Notes: generated by a model from the letters alone, not told the origin. A DNA stretch of 64,000 nucleotides from RGIG1681 sp964646345 (GCA_964646345.1 CAZYDU010000002.1:62001-126000); one strand, 5' to 3'; shown: positions 40,304 to 50,934, counted from the stretch's first letter. Program-made: numbers and translations.

Positions 40304-41216
40304 ATCTAACACCCCCAAGTGGTTTTTGTTTTATAACTAAATACTTATCCATAAAAGGAACTAAAACATTAACAATTAGTCCAGCAACAAAAATGGTTTC
40401 TTCCCCCATTTTTGAAATATTCCAAAGCACAGCGGAAAGCATACCAAAAATTATAGAGTATAATAATTTACCTAGGAACGTATTTGGCGATGTGTTAGGG
40501 TCAGTCATCATGAATACACTAACAAAAATAAACGAACCTGAGCAAAGATTTAAAATAGCAAACTCCATACCATTTATAACGAAAGCAGTCACAAAATAAG
40601 CAATAATACTAAATAATGGAATTTTCCAATCAATAACACTCATATATACCAAAAAAACATAAGCTATCAAAATTACAATCACACAGGTAGTTCCTATACC
40701 ACCAACTGCTTTACCTGACAACAAATTCATAATTGAATTTTCGCCACCAGCGGTAAATGACACGTAATATTCACCGTTCAAAGTAAAATCATAAAGATTA
40801 GTTGCCAAACTTGAAGCAAACACGCCAGCTATAAGCCTACCCATCAATGCTGGATTAAACTTATTTTTACCAAGTCCACCAAAAACCATCTTCACAATAA
40901 ACACAGCGACAAATGAAGCAATCGCAACAATATAGATTGGCATTTTTGAAGGCATTGTAAGTCCAATAATCAACCCCGAAACCAAAAATGAAAGATTTGT
41001 TACCCTAAACTTGCCTATGGCAAAAACATTGAAAAAGCTTTCAGACAAATAACTTATGATGACTGCTGTTAAAAGTACAAATAAAGACGAAAAACCAAAA
41101 AACATACAGCCAAAAACTGCTGGCAATAAAAGTGCTATGGCAGTGTAGATATACATTTTATTAATATCATTCGAACTTCTAATAAATGGCGAGTAAGACA
41201 CCACAAATTTATCCAT
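40293..41216 (-). CDS. rnfD: Rnf complex subunit D, flavinylation motif not seen
   Basis: 307 aa, about nine membrane helices: SYSPFIRSSNDINKMYIYTAIALLLPA, GLGKNKFNPALMGRLIAGV, and the MTDPNTSPNTFLGKLLYSIIFG signature. The covalent-FMN motif (S/T)GAT expected before the GxxGGIGTT segment reads FTAGGENSIMNLLSG, lacking the modified Thr. GGGGGTAG precedes ATG 41216. Overlaps rnfE by 11 nt. Confidence 0.85.
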   Translation of the reverse strand: MDKFVVSYSPFIRSSNDINKMYIYTAIALLLPAVFGCMFFGFSSLFVLLTAVIISYLSESFFNVFAIGKFRVTNLSFLVSGLIIGLTMPSKMPIYIVAIASFVAVFIVKMVFGGLGKNKFNPALMGRLIAGVFASSLATNLYDFTLNGEYYVSFTAGGENSIMNLLSGKAVGGIGTTCVIVILIAYVFLVYMSVIDWKIPLFSIIAYFVTAFVINGMEFAILNLCSGSFIFVSVFMMTDPNTSPNTFLGKLLYSIIFGMLSAVLWNISKMGEETIFVAGLIVNVLVPFMDKYLVIKQKPLGGVRYAH

Positions 41217-41218
41217 AA

Positions 41219-42532
41219 CTACCCCCTATTTTTTCTCTCTTTATCATAAAATTTTCCAGCAACAATACGCTGAGTTAAAAATCTTTTAGATGGACACACA
41301 TAAGAACAACACCCACACTCAATGCATGAATGAACGTTATTTTTCTCCAAGGCATCAACATCTTTGTTTATATATGATTCATCTAAAAGAGCTGGATTTA
41401 AAAACACCGGACAAACGGAAATACATTTACCACACGAAATACATGGATTTTCTTTCATTTTATCCAAAATATTATACTTTTCAAAAAGCACAGTGTCCGA
41501 TTGAAGTGACAAAACCGCATCAGTATCATAAAGTGCAGTACCTGACAAAATATTGCCATCAATAAGTTGAGACCTATCATCAAGCGATTCAATTCCAACT
41601 TCATCAAGCAAATTTTTATATGAGTAACCATTCAAAACATTATAGTTTCCAGGCCTTGACACATTAGTCCCATCAACTGTAACAATTTTACTGATAACTG
41701 GTTTATTAAATTCAACAGCACGACAAAAGTTATAGCAAGCTTCAGATGTTTCAATAGCAATCCCTTCTTGCAAGAAAGACTTTCTACCAGTAATTTTTTT
41801 CTTCATGACTAAACTTGACAAAATATAAGGATTGTCAAACGGATACTTATTAGGAATAAATTTAATCTTGAAATCATAATTCTTCTTTGATTCAAGAATA
41901 TGTTTTTTTAATTTACTTGCCAAACGATAATTTGACTCATTAAACACAAAAGTAATTATCTGTGCACTTGTCATATTCATAAAATATTTTGCACCATTAA
42001 CAACTTCTTCCATTCTGAATTCCGAAATGGTTTGATTAACCGAACTATTAGGGTCTGTTGAATCCATCAAAACGAGCAAATTTTTGTATGACCTTGAACC
42101 AGTGTAAGCATACTTTAAAAAAGATGGCATATCAGTTATCGTATCAATCACACCTGAATCTTTAAGCCTAGTGATTAAATTAACATCACTAATCGAATCA
42201 ATTTCTGGTAAATCTTCAACATCATCACTTCCATCGGTCATAATCAAAACATGCTTGCAATAAACACCTTCTGACGACATTTTGTCAACAATATTTAAAA
42301 CTTTACCCGAAGCTGGAGAAAAAATATTTACACCAAGTTTTCCAACCGGTTTAGCAAGTAACGTACCTTGCTTAACTTTATCACCAATTCTAACAACCGC
42401 TTCAGACTCTGTGATATTTTTAAGTTTTAAAGGCACATTATAAAAACTAGCAAGCTTAAGTTGCTTAATATCTTGTCCTAAAGTATTTTTCTTTGTAAAT
42501 GGATATAATCCCCTAAAACTTACAAGTCCCAC
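41219..42532 (-). CDS. rnfC: Rnf complex subunit C, NADH motif degenerate
   Basis: 437 aa, GTG start at 42532 with AGGAG upstream (an ATG between them is in another frame and stops at once). The N-terminal barrel-sandwich domain is intact (VRIGDKVKQGTLLAKP); two ferredoxin motifs near the end (CISCGKCISVCP and CIECGCCSYVCP). The glycine-rich NADH/FMN loop, usually GxGGAGFP, reads GVIDTITDMPSF. First gene of the operon. Confidence 0.85.
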   Translation of the reverse strand: MGLVSFRGLYPFTKKNTLGQDIKQLKLASFYNVPLKLKNITESEAVVRIGDKVKQGTLLAKPVGKLGVNIFSPASGKVLNIVDKMSSEGVYCKHVLIMTDGSDDVEDLPEIDSISDVNLITRLKDSGVIDTITDMPSFLKYAYTGSRSYKNLLVLMDSTDPNSSVNQTISEFRMEEVVNGAKYFMNMTSAQIITFVFNESNYRLASKLKKHILESKKNYDFKIKFIPNKYPFDNPYILSSLVMKKKITGRKSFLQEGIAIETSEACYNFCRAVEFNKPVISKIVTVDGTNVSRPGNYNVLNGYSYKNLLDEVGIESLDDRSQLIDGNILSGTALYDTDAVLSLQSDTVLFEKYNILDKMKENPCISCGKCISVCPVFLNPALLDESYINKDVDALEKNNVHSCIECGCCSYVCPSKRFLTQRIVAGKFYDKERKNRG

Positions 42533-42773
42533 TTCATTACTCTCCTAATATATTATATATTACCAAAAAATTACATTATTGTAAAACATTTTAAGTGGAT
42601 TTCGATATTTATTTTTTTGAGAAAAAACCCAAAATTTTCCCCCACTAATTCAACAAAAAACAAACGATTTTTAATAAATAGAAAAAATAAAAAAATTATT
42701 AAAAACTATCATTGAATTTCAATTAAAAATTTACATAATTTTCAAGAATTTTCACTTAAAAAATAACAAAAAA

Positions 42774-42807
42774 AAGAGTGTCATTTAACTAAAAATAACA
42801 CTCGAAA
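42774..42807 (-). terminator. Terminator after the half-TauE genes
   Basis: Minus strand GAGTGTTATTTTTAGTTAAATGACACTC with T8. The remaining 42541-42770 is AT-rich and holds nothing I can name. Confidence 0.8.
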
Positions 42808-42833
42808 TTTGGATAAAAATTTTAAATTTTTTC

Positions 42834-43208
42834 TTAACTTTTCTTCTTACAAAAAACTGATGTACAAAACATAAATATTCCAACCAAAATTATAAATGAA
42901 CCAAAAATAATTTTTAGCAAATTAGAATGAATTTTTAAGGAAAAAATACAAGCAATTCCAGCAAGCAAACTCGCTGGCAATCCCACACACAAAACCACCC
43001 AAAAATCAATTAATTTTTTGCAAATGTAAATCACAAAACAAACAATAGCTAATCCTAAAAAACACAACACATTTGTTGACTGACAATAAATTTGTTCCAC
43101 ACCAAACATTAAGGAAAGAAGCGGAACTAAAAATGTTCCACCACCCATACCCATTCCGGCAAAAACTCCAGAGCAAAATCCAATTAAAATAAAAAATAAA
43201 AACCGCAT
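42834..43208 (-). CDS. Half-size TauE/SafE family membrane protein, B half
   Basis: 124 aa, four membrane helices. The TauE half-repeat signature GFCSGVFAGMGMGGGTFLVPLL is present at the N-terminus, and the helix pattern matches one half of a usual 250-aa TauE/SafE anion exporter. The adjacent gene encodes the other half. TTGGAG precedes ATG 43208. Confidence 0.85.
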   Translation of the reverse strand: MRFLFFILIGFCSGVFAGMGMGGGTFLVPLLSLMFGVEQIYCQSTNVLCFLGLAIVCFVIYICKKLIDFWVVLCVGLPASLLAGIACIFSLKIHSNLLKIIFGSFIILVGIFMFCTSVFCKKKS

Positions 43209-43274
43209 AATTTCTCCAATATTTATTATTTTTGTGTGATTTTTTGGAATGTTTTGACCCTTTTTGCGTTTTTT

Positions 43275-43646
43275 CTAAATCATAATCATCAATATTCCAG
43301 CCACAAGTAAAAGGCAAGAAAAAATAATATTTATAACTTTGTTTTTAAATTTCTGCAACAAAAAAGTTCCTAAAATCGCACCAGCAAGTGAGCCGATAAA
43401 ACACCACAAAGTAAGTTTATAGTCAATTTGCTTGTGTACAAAAAATACAACCGAACTTGAGATACACATAAGCATCACACAACCTAGTGTAGTTGCATGA
43501 ACCTTCTTTTCATCAAGTTTACTAACAAGCCGTATTAAAGGAACTAATAATAATCCAGCTCCAGCACCAAACAAACCATTAATCACACCACCAAAAATAC
43601 CGACCATCACAAGCAAAATAATTTGTTTCATAGTAAACTTTTTCAT
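43275..43646 (-). CDS. Half-size TauE/SafE family membrane protein, A half
   Basis: 123 aa, four membrane helices, with GIFGGVINGLFGAGAGLLLVPLI as the half-repeat signature. With the downstream 124-aa protein it would form a heterodimer equal to one TauE. The two are about the same length and not a frameshift of one gene: each has its own start, stop and 66-bp spacer. Confidence 0.85.
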   Translation of the reverse strand: MKKFTMKQIILLVMVGIFGGVINGLFGAGAGLLLVPLIRLVSKLDEKKVHATTLGCVMLMCISSSVVFFVHKQIDYKLTLWCFIGSLAGAILGTFLLQKFKNKVINIIFSCLLLVAGILMIMI

Positions 43647-43818
43647 AGTATTAGTATCTTCATTTTTCCTAAATTTATTTAGACGAAATATTTGTTATTA
43701 TAACATTATATATTTGAAAAAATATTAAGACATTAAGTTATAATTTAATTACTAAATAATATTATATTTTTATAACTTTATTAAGACATAATTTTTAAAC
43801 ATACAAACAAATATATCG

Positions 43819-44134
43819 TATCATTTCGACTTTTATTCCCTATGTCATTTCGAGCGAAATCGAGAAATCCCCTTGATAGAATGCAGTTGTTTTTTTCAAA
43901 GAGATCTCTCCACTACGGTCGAGATGACAGAACGCAAAGCGTTCTTATCCAACTCACAAGACTTTGTATATCATCACTCCGCAGGACTGTATTTCATCAC
44001 ACTGAAACTTGAATCTGCGACTTTATGAAATACAAAACTTCGTTTTAGCGAAATACAATTTTTTGCAAAAATTGATGATATACAACGACTTTGTCGTTAA
44101 TTTGTTTCAGTGTGTATTTATTGTGTCATTTCGA
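43819..44134. repeat. REP/MITE-like repeat element with nested inverted repeats
   Basis: The gene-free stretch 43647-44389 carries TGTCATTTCGA at 43843-43853 and 44124-44134, a shorter copy TATCATTTCGA at 43819-43829, and the inverted TCGAGATGACA at 43919-43929. GTATATCATCA (43966-43976) faces TGATGATATAC (44073-44083), TGTATTTCAT (43989) faces ATGAAATACA (44025), and CACACTGAAAC (43998-44008) faces GTTTCAGTGTG (44104-44114). Such TCATTTCGA palindromes recur in many bacterial genomes as small mobile or REP-like repeats. No transposase. Confidence 0.65.
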
Positions 44135-44389
44135 CTGGAGCATAGCGGAATGGAGAAATCCCCCAGTCTGTATCGTTTCAACCCTGTGACTTTCTTTGTT
44201 ATTTCATTTCTCATCAACACAAGTCTTATTTATTTGTTTATCACTCTACAAATATTTTATACCCCACTATTTCGCCATAAAATTCTTTTATTCTTTCAAA
44301 TAAAAATTAAGGAAAAGGTTGATTTTTTAATAAAAATAGACTATCATTAATACGATATTATATTATTATAGCAAAATAGGTGGAAATTT

Positions 44390-47300
44390 ATGAAAAACAA
44401 AACTTTAATTACTAGTCGCAAAAAAAAGTCAATCGCAAGTTTATTTCTTGCTCTTTTGTTAATGTTCTCATTCAACTCAACCCCAATGGTTTTGATTGCA
44501 AACAATATGAGAAAAACAAATGCATATAAACCAACTGAAACTCAAACTTACTACTCAAACATTGCTAGTGAGCTTGAGAAAAATTTTAGTGATGGTAAAT
44601 ATCCTTCTTCACTAGAAAAATATTTTGATGGTAGTACTAAAAACTTTAACGTTTACAACTACTATACTGCAAAGTTTGAAGAAAATTACAAAACAATCAT
44701 TGAACCATTCTTTAAAAACTGGGGAACTTATGGTGGAGCAAGCGATAGCTATAGCACTAAGTTATCCACCCTATTCGCACACTATGGTGTTGAAACACTT
44801 TATGAACTTTACACAAGTCTTCAAAATGGCGATTATCTAAAAGAATTGGCAACTGAAAAAAATTATAGTGTATCATCATACCAAGACTTTGTTGAATTAT
44901 TTGCCATTTATGGTCTTCCAGAATATTCAACTGATTCTTCAATGCCAGCAATCCTATCAAGCTTTGAAACAAATGCAACTCTAGACACATGCACAAAGCT
45001 TTCAACATTTTATAGACTTGTTAGAAGTTATACATATTCTGATGGCCATGGCTATGATTCTTTTGTTGATGACGAAGGCAACAATTCCGAAATTAGTTCA
45101 AGAGATGCATTCTATAAAAGCAACACTCACTACGTTGCGATTTCTGAAAAGATTGTAGAAGAAATCAAGAAAAATGCACCTGCTTACATTTTTGATAATA
45201 AAACACAAGATACAAACATTGCTGCGATCTTTGCAAACAATGCCCCACTATCTTTAAATTACAATTACACAGGAAGTTACACAACCTACACAACTCCTAA
45301 CATCACATATGCAACAGAAACTGACAGCAATGTAAAATATAGAGCAGTTTATTATTGGGGCAACCAATCTGATGTTAGTAGCAATGCTTACTATCAAGCA
45401 CATTCAGCTGTTTGGAAAATTTCTAGCGAAGCTGACAAAGCTGCCGCTGAAAAAGACATGATTTCTTATAGACCAATCCTTGAAGGCGAAGATGGTTATG
45501 TTGAAGGAAAAACTACCTACTATAAAGTTAACAGCTTAAATTACGTTACTACTTACAATAAAATTTATACAATTTACGTTTTAAATGATAACCCAACCCA
45601 AAACGAACTTGACACATATTCTGCAATGTACTTCACACCAATTTCTCAATCAGACCTTGATGCAGATATGGAAAAAACATATAATACTTCTAGTGGCACA
45701 TATTCATATAATAACCCTGATGATAGATATTATATCAATATTCCTTATGAAGAAGACCAACTATATTTTAAATGTATCTATAATAACTACTTATTCTCAA
45801 AAACATTTGATTTCGATTCATTTGTGGATTATTTTACCTACAAAGATGGTGGCAAAACACTTTCTAAACTTTATATCAAATGTAAATCAACAAGTGAGAG
45901 AAATGTTGTATTTATTGAAGAATCTAAGCTTGCAGAATTTAAAGAAGCTTATCCAAATTATACCAATGAAGTTAGAACATTTAGACAAGCTGATTTCATT
46001 GAAAACGACTATGAACAAATCACTCAAAATTCTTCAAATTCAGGCTATCTCCCAACAAGTAGCAGTGAACCACTAACATTTAAGCTCTATTTCCAAAAAG
46101 TTAAAGAATATTACACAAATGGTGTAACTTCAACCTACTCAGGCTATGAACAAGAAAAAGATGTTATCAAAAATCTAACTCAAACAACCATTGCATCTTC
46201 CGCTTATGAACTTGATGGTGGAAAGCGTGCTCTTTATGTTTTGGATAATGGTGTGGATTTATCTTCAACAAGTTTTGATAATGATCACAAAATCAAACAA
46301 AGCGAAATTGATGCTAATCCAAACTACTATGTTCCTGCCCTAGCATCAGAATACGAAAGTTTAAATTTAGATAGTACTGTATATAATCTATATTATAAAC
46401 ATAAATCCACTACAGCTGATGAAATTTATGTTGTAGATGATTCAAGCAATGCCTCAGAAAATCCAATCTATAAAACATTAAACTACAAAGTTATAACAAG
46501 CAATGAATACAAAGAAAACTATTCAAACTACCTTCTTATTGTTGAAGGCGATGTAAACTACAATAAAAACTTCTTGCTTTATTATAAATATGAAAGAACA
46601 GCAAACACTTCAAAATATTATGTTTTAAGAGATGATATTGCATCGGTTGATGCAAACACAGTAAATGCATTAAAATCTCAATATAGCTATGTTGGTTCAG
46701 GCGAACTTTCTGATTATGTTTTAATGGAAGAAAATGAAAATAACGAAACTCAAGAAAAATACAAAACCGTTAGAAAGTCCTTCTTTGGTAATGAAGGAAA
46801 TGGTGGCGAAACCCTACACCTATACTACAAAAAAACTGACGTTTTTGTTCAAAATGAATTAAAAAATGGTAATGCTATTTATGTTGTAGATTCATCATTA
46901 GGTTCTGGCGAAAGAGAAACCTATTCTGCAAATTTCTGGACAGTTATTACAAAAACTGAAGTATCTAACAATCCAGAACTATATGTACAAATCACAGAAA
47001 AAGACGAAAACTATTCTGAAGGCTACACACTTTATTATAGATACATTGAATCAAGTTCAACACATAACAAGGTATACTCTATTGAAGATATCGACACAAC
47101 CGCAAGTGATTTCAATGCTAATGATTATGAGCTCATCACAGATGGTAAATATGGATACATTCAAAATAGTGAGTTATATTACAAACAAATAATTACCTCA
47201 ACTCAAAATAACACAATTTCAAAAAATTCATTCTATTATTATCAGACATCTTCAACTGTTACCCTTTCATCTAACAGTTACTATGCAATTTCATTCTATG

Positions 47301-50300
47301 TTTTCACAACCAATAATGATGGCGATAATGCAAAAGCATCTTTCTCTATCAAAGATACAGCTGGAGTGATGTCAGACATCAATCTTAACAACATCAGCAC
47401 AAATGGAACATGGCAACAATATTACATTTTCATTTCAACTGATACAGCAACATCTTCAACAATCAATATTTATCTATATCTTGGAGATGAAGAACACGGA
47501 ATTAAAGGCGATAACAATAATGGTGTAACATCAATTACCGGTGCAGTTTTCTTTGATAATATTGAGATTACGAAAATCGGTGTTACCGACTATAATAAAC
47601 GAGCTATCAGCAATGAACTTGTTTATTCTAAAAACTTAACCACTGGCGAAGGCGAAAGCAAAGTTAATGTAGATGGCAGTTATGCTGACGAATATAACAA
47701 CCAAGTATTCATTGCTAATGAAGAAGCTGTTAGACCAGACGGAAATCAAAGATTCGAAAACAATATCTATGATTATAAAAATCTTTTAAATAACTCTCCT
47801 ATAACTGGAGACTACAAAGGTTATACTTGGAATAATATTTTCGACTTTAATAATGCATCATCTAACGAACTTAAAAATATTCTTGGTTACTACTCTGCTT
47901 CCACTGAAGAAGGTGTTGAACCAACGATAATCAACAATCAATTACTAGCAACTCTTGGCTCAAAAGATACTACTCATAATAGATATAATATAACTGGTTA
48001 TGATATGTATAATCTATACACTGAAAGTGGAACTATAAATTCATCAAATGATTTATTCCCTACTCTTTGGAGATACTATGTTTCTCGTGACCTAGGTCGT
48101 GAGGGTTTATCACTTGATAAATATCTAAATGCTTATGCTAAAGGCGACCTTGAAGTTTCAATTACAAATAAAATCGAAGAAACAAAAGTTGATGAAGATG
48201 ACGAGGACGAAAAAGGCAAAGATGATGATGATGAAAAAGATGCTGACGATATTGTTTATGTAAGTGAACCTTTCAATGTAAACAACTATGCCTTGAAACT
48301 CAAAAACAAAAACAACGACATTTCATTAGGTATTACATCAAATGCTTTCACAATTCAACAATTTGGATACTATAAAATTACCGTTTGGATTTACTCTCCA
48401 GACAAAGAAGGCACAGCTACTTTAACACTAAACTCAGTTGCTTATGGTGCTTCAGCAAATCAACAAGGTTCTTTGTTAACCACAACAATTTCAAGTGCTA
48501 ATGCAAATGTTGCAAACTCAACATCAAAAAGCGATGAATATGGCTGGATTCCTGTAACTTTCTATGTTGAAGGTAATGCTCGTAGAAATATGCAATGCTA
48601 TCTTGTATTGTCTGCAGACAATAACTCAACTGTATATTTCGATAATATTACTATCGAAAAAATCACAAGCAAACTTTATGATAGCAATACATCAAGTTCT
48701 GCTTATAGTGGTGCTTTATCATTAACTCCAAGTGCAACTTATGATAACACAGGAATTAAAAATGGTAACTTTGATTATGTTATAGAAACAAATTCAAGCA
48801 TTACAAATTCTGTAAACACTATCAACCCACGCCCAGCTGATAACTGGACTGAACTTTCAACCAACTCAGACAGAGTTGTTGCTGGTGTAGTTTCAACAAA
48901 AAATCAAAATGAATTTTTTAATAGATATGTTAACGGTCGCATACCTTATGAAAACTATAGTTCTTCATATCAAGATAACTTTAGCAATATTTATGCTATT
49001 TATGCACCAGGTACTGTTGATACAATATTAGAAAATGATTCAGGCGACCCTATCACAACAAGTTATGCTCACAACTACTCTATTTATTCTGGCTCGCTCT
49101 CACTTTCTTCTAGCACACTCTATGAAATTTCATTTAAGTTCTATGCAGATTCAAATTTCTCAGGCAATCTTGTTTCAAATATTTACTTATCTTCAGTTAA
49201 AACTGCAAACATTTTTGCGTCAATGAAAGAAACACAATCAGACAACGGGAAATGGAAAACATATACATACTATATTTTAACAGGAACATCATCTCAAACT
49301 GTTTACCTTGAACTTGGTGTTGAAAATGCCGTTGGAACATGCTATTTCAAAAATGTTTCATCAACTAAGGTCTCAACTGGCGAAACATTAGACGAAATTA
49401 TTGCAAATGTTGCAAAAGATAATAACATCACAAGCGGTTCAACAACCGATATTTACAATGCAATTAAGAATGTTCGTTTCATCGATATGGCTGATATGGA
49501 TTTCAGTTACCATGAACCAAATGAAAATGAAACCGGTCTTTTTGAACAAAAAGTATTCACAAATAACACTGAAACAACTGATGACCACACATCAGGAAAG
49601 ACCGGCGTTGTTGTTGCAAACTACTTTGACACCGTTCAAACAACAACTTATTCAGTAACAATCAATAAAACAACCTACTATATCGGTGAAGTTTACAAAG
49701 TAAGCTATAACGATAATGATTATTTTGTACACAAAACATATAATGCAAAATCAAATACTTACGAATATAAACTTTACAGTGACACTAAACTCTCTCAAGA
49801 AATTACACAAATTAATAGTCAAGACGTTGTAATTGAAGTAACATCAACTGGTATCAGCGTTTCAGTTGGTTCAGTTAATGTTGAACAATCTAATATCACA
49901 ACAACCTATCGTTTGTATAAATACTCTGATTTAAGAGAAGAAGTTGCTGAAATTGATGGTTCAGAAGTTAAGGTTGAAAATCTAAACAAAGTTGTTGTTG
50001 GCACTGGTTCAAAAGCAACTGAAAACACAACAACTACTGAAACAAACACATCATATATTTATCACTTCGGTTCAAAAGAACTTGAATTTAACAATACCAT
50101 CATTCCTTCAGATGAGCTTGTAAACAATCAATCAGGCAATGTGCTTATTTTAGCAAATGGTTATTCAACTGATTACATTACCCTTACACAAACAACCACA
50201 AGAACAATCGGAAAATCAACCTACAATGTTCTTAGAATTTATGTAAAAACAAGCGATTTCAGTTCTGAAGACTTTGGTTTAAACATCGAAATCGATGCAA

Positions 50301-50890
50301 TCAATGTTAAATGGGAAAATATTAATACAACAAATTTAACCGATGAAGCTGATAAATATGGTTTCGTTTGCTATGAAGTTTTAATCAGTACAAACTCAAC
50401 TGACTCTGTTTCAAATTTTGCTGTTAAACTTTCTCTTGGTTCTGAAGATGATTTAGGTTACGGCTATGCAATTATCTCAGACATTTCACTTGAAACATTC
50501 TCAAGCAAAGAAGCATTTGAACATTATTCAGATGTAGCTGGAGAAAAAGAAACTGTTAAGAGAAAATTATATGAAGAAACATCATCTAGCAGTTCATCAG
50601 ATGATAAAGAACCAGATGACAAAAACTCTGTAAGCTGGGCTACATTCTTCTACATCTTCTCATCTATCCTTCTTGTTGTAACAATGGTTATTGCAATGGT
50701 TGCTCTTGTATTGAAGAAACACCCTATCAAATTTGCTAAAAAATATGCAAATGAACATGACCGTGATATTGATTCATTAACCACCAAGAAAACTACAATT
50801 TCAACGAATTCTAGCGATTCATTATATGGTGCAGATTCAAAAGAAAAGAGAAACATGAAAGATAAAAACAATTCAGGCGGAATTATTTAG
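44390..50890 (+). CDS. Giant surface protein, 2,166 aa
   Basis: N-terminal signal peptide (about 15-40: SLFLALLLMFSFNSTPMVLIA). Residues about 560-950 hold several imperfect repeats of 85-110 residues with LYYKY and YVVDD motifs. At least four jelly-roll/CBM-like domains follow (about 939-1063, 1293-1425, 1563-1664, 1910-2040), each with a YxIxFxxxx strand and a FDNIxIxK-type ending. A poly-acidic stretch lies near 1270-1287. One membrane helix (about 2082-2112) and a basic cytoplasmic tail close the protein; there is no LPXTG. AGGTGG precedes the ATG. Probably a glycan-binding surface protein; the substrate is unknown. Confidence 0.85.
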   Translation: MKNKTLITSRKKKSIASLFLALLLMFSFNSTPMVLIANNMRKTNAYKPTETQTYYSNIASELEKNFSDGKYPSSLEKYFDGSTKNFNVYNYYTAKFEENYKTIIEPFFKNWGTYGGASDSYSTKLSTLFAHYGVETLYELYTSLQNGDYLKELATEKNYSVSSYQDFVELFAIYGLPEYSTDSSMPAILSSFETNATLDTCTKLSTFYRLVRSYTYSDGHGYDSFVDDEGNNSEISSRDAFYKSNTHYVAISEKIVEEIKKNAPAYIFDNKTQDTNIAAIFANNAPLSLNYNYTGSYTTYTTPNITYATETDSNVKYRAVYYWGNQSDVSSNAYYQAHSAVWKISSEADKAAAEKDMISYRPILEGEDGYVEGKTTYYKVNSLNYVTTYNKIYTIYVLNDNPTQNELDTYSAMYFTPISQSDLDADMEKTYNTSSGTYSYNNPDDRYYINIPYEEDQLYFKCIYNNYLFSKTFDFDSFVDYFTYKDGGKTLSKLYIKCKSTSERNVVFIEESKLAEFKEAYPNYTNEVRTFRQADFIENDYEQITQNSSNSGYLPTSSSEPLTFKLYFQKVKEYYTNGVTSTYSGYEQEKDVIKNLTQTTIASSAYELDGGKRALYVLDNGVDLSSTSFDNDHKIKQSEIDANPNYYVPALASEYESLNLDSTVYNLYYKHKSTTADEIYVVDDSSNASENPIYKTLNYKVITSNEYKENYSNYLLIVEGDVNYNKNFLLYYKYERTANTSKYYVLRDDIASVDANTVNALKSQYSYVGSGELSDYVLMEENENNETQEKYKTVRKSFFGNEGNGGETLHLYYKKTDVFVQNELKNGNAIYVVDSSLGSGERETYSANFWTVITKTEVSNNPELYVQITEKDENYSEGYTLYYRYIESSSTHNKVYSIEDIDTTASDFNANDYELITDGKYGYIQNSELYYKQIITSTQNNTISKNSFYYYQTSSTVTLSSNSYYAISFYVFTTNNDGDNAKASFSIKDTAGVMSDINLNNISTNGTWQQYYIFISTDTATSSTINIYLYLGDEEHGIKGDNNNGVTSITGAVFFDNIEITKIGVTDYNKRAISNELVYSKNLTTGEGESKVNVDGSYADEYNNQVFIANEEAVRPDGNQRFENNIYDYKNLLNNSPITGDYKGYTWNNIFDFNNASSNELKNILGYYSASTEEGVEPTIINNQLLATLGSKDTTHNRYNITGYDMYNLYTESGTINSSNDLFPTLWRYYVSRDLGREGLSLDKYLNAYAKGDLEVSITNKIEETKVDEDDEDEKGKDDDDEKDADDIVYVSEPFNVNNYALKLKNKNNDISLGITSNAFTIQQFGYYKITVWIYSPDKEGTATLTLNSVAYGASANQQGSLLTTTISSANANVANSTSKSDEYGWIPVTFYVEGNARRNMQCYLVLSADNNSTVYFDNITIEKITSKLYDSNTSSSAYSGALSLTPSATYDNTGIKNGNFDYVIETNSSITNSVNTINPRPADNWTELSTNSDRVVAGVVSTKNQNEFFNRYVNGRIPYENYSSSYQDNFSNIYAIYAPGTVDTILENDSGDPITTSYAHNYSIYSGSLSLSSSTLYEISFKFYADSNFSGNLVSNIYLSSVKTANIFASMKETQSDNGKWKTYTYYILTGTSSQTVYLELGVENAVGTCYFKNVSSTKVSTGETLDEIIANVAKDNNITSGSTTDIYNAIKNVRFIDMADMDFSYHEPNENETGLFEQKVFTNNTETTDDHTSGKTGVVVANYFDTVQTTTYSVTINKTTYYIGEVYKVSYNDNDYFVHKTYNAKSNTYEYKLYSDTKLSQEITQINSQDVVIEVTSTGISVSVGSVNVEQSNITTTYRLYKYSDLREEVAEIDGSEVKVENLNKVVVGTGSKATENTTTTETNTSYIYHFGSKELEFNNTIIPSDELVNNQSGNVLILANGYSTDYITLTQTTTRTIGKSTYNVLRIYVKTSDFSSEDFGLNIEIDAINVKWENINTTNLTDEADKYGFVCYEVLISTNSTDSVSNFAVKLSLGSEDDLGYGYAIISDISLETFSSKEAFEHYSDVAGEKETVKRKLYEETSSSSSSDDKEPDDKNSVSWATFFYIFSSILLVVTMVIAMVALVLKKHPIKFAKKYANEHDRDIDSLTTKKTTISTNSSDSLYGADSKEKRNMKDKNNSGGII

Positions 50891-50892
50891 TA

Positions 50893-50934
50893 AAAAACAC
50901 TTAAATCTTTATTGATTTAAGTGTTTTTTTTGCA
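50893..50934 (+). terminator. Terminator of the giant surface protein gene
   Basis: AACACTTAAATC-TTTATT-GATTTAAGTGTT followed by T8. Confidence 0.85.

Noticed and set aside
42834..43646. TauE gene broken by a frameshift
   Set aside because: Each half has its own start and stop, and they are separated by 66 bp.
44625..49658. Several ORFs inside the giant surface gene
   Set aside because: Alternate-frame shadows of the 2,166-aa gene, without ribosome sites.
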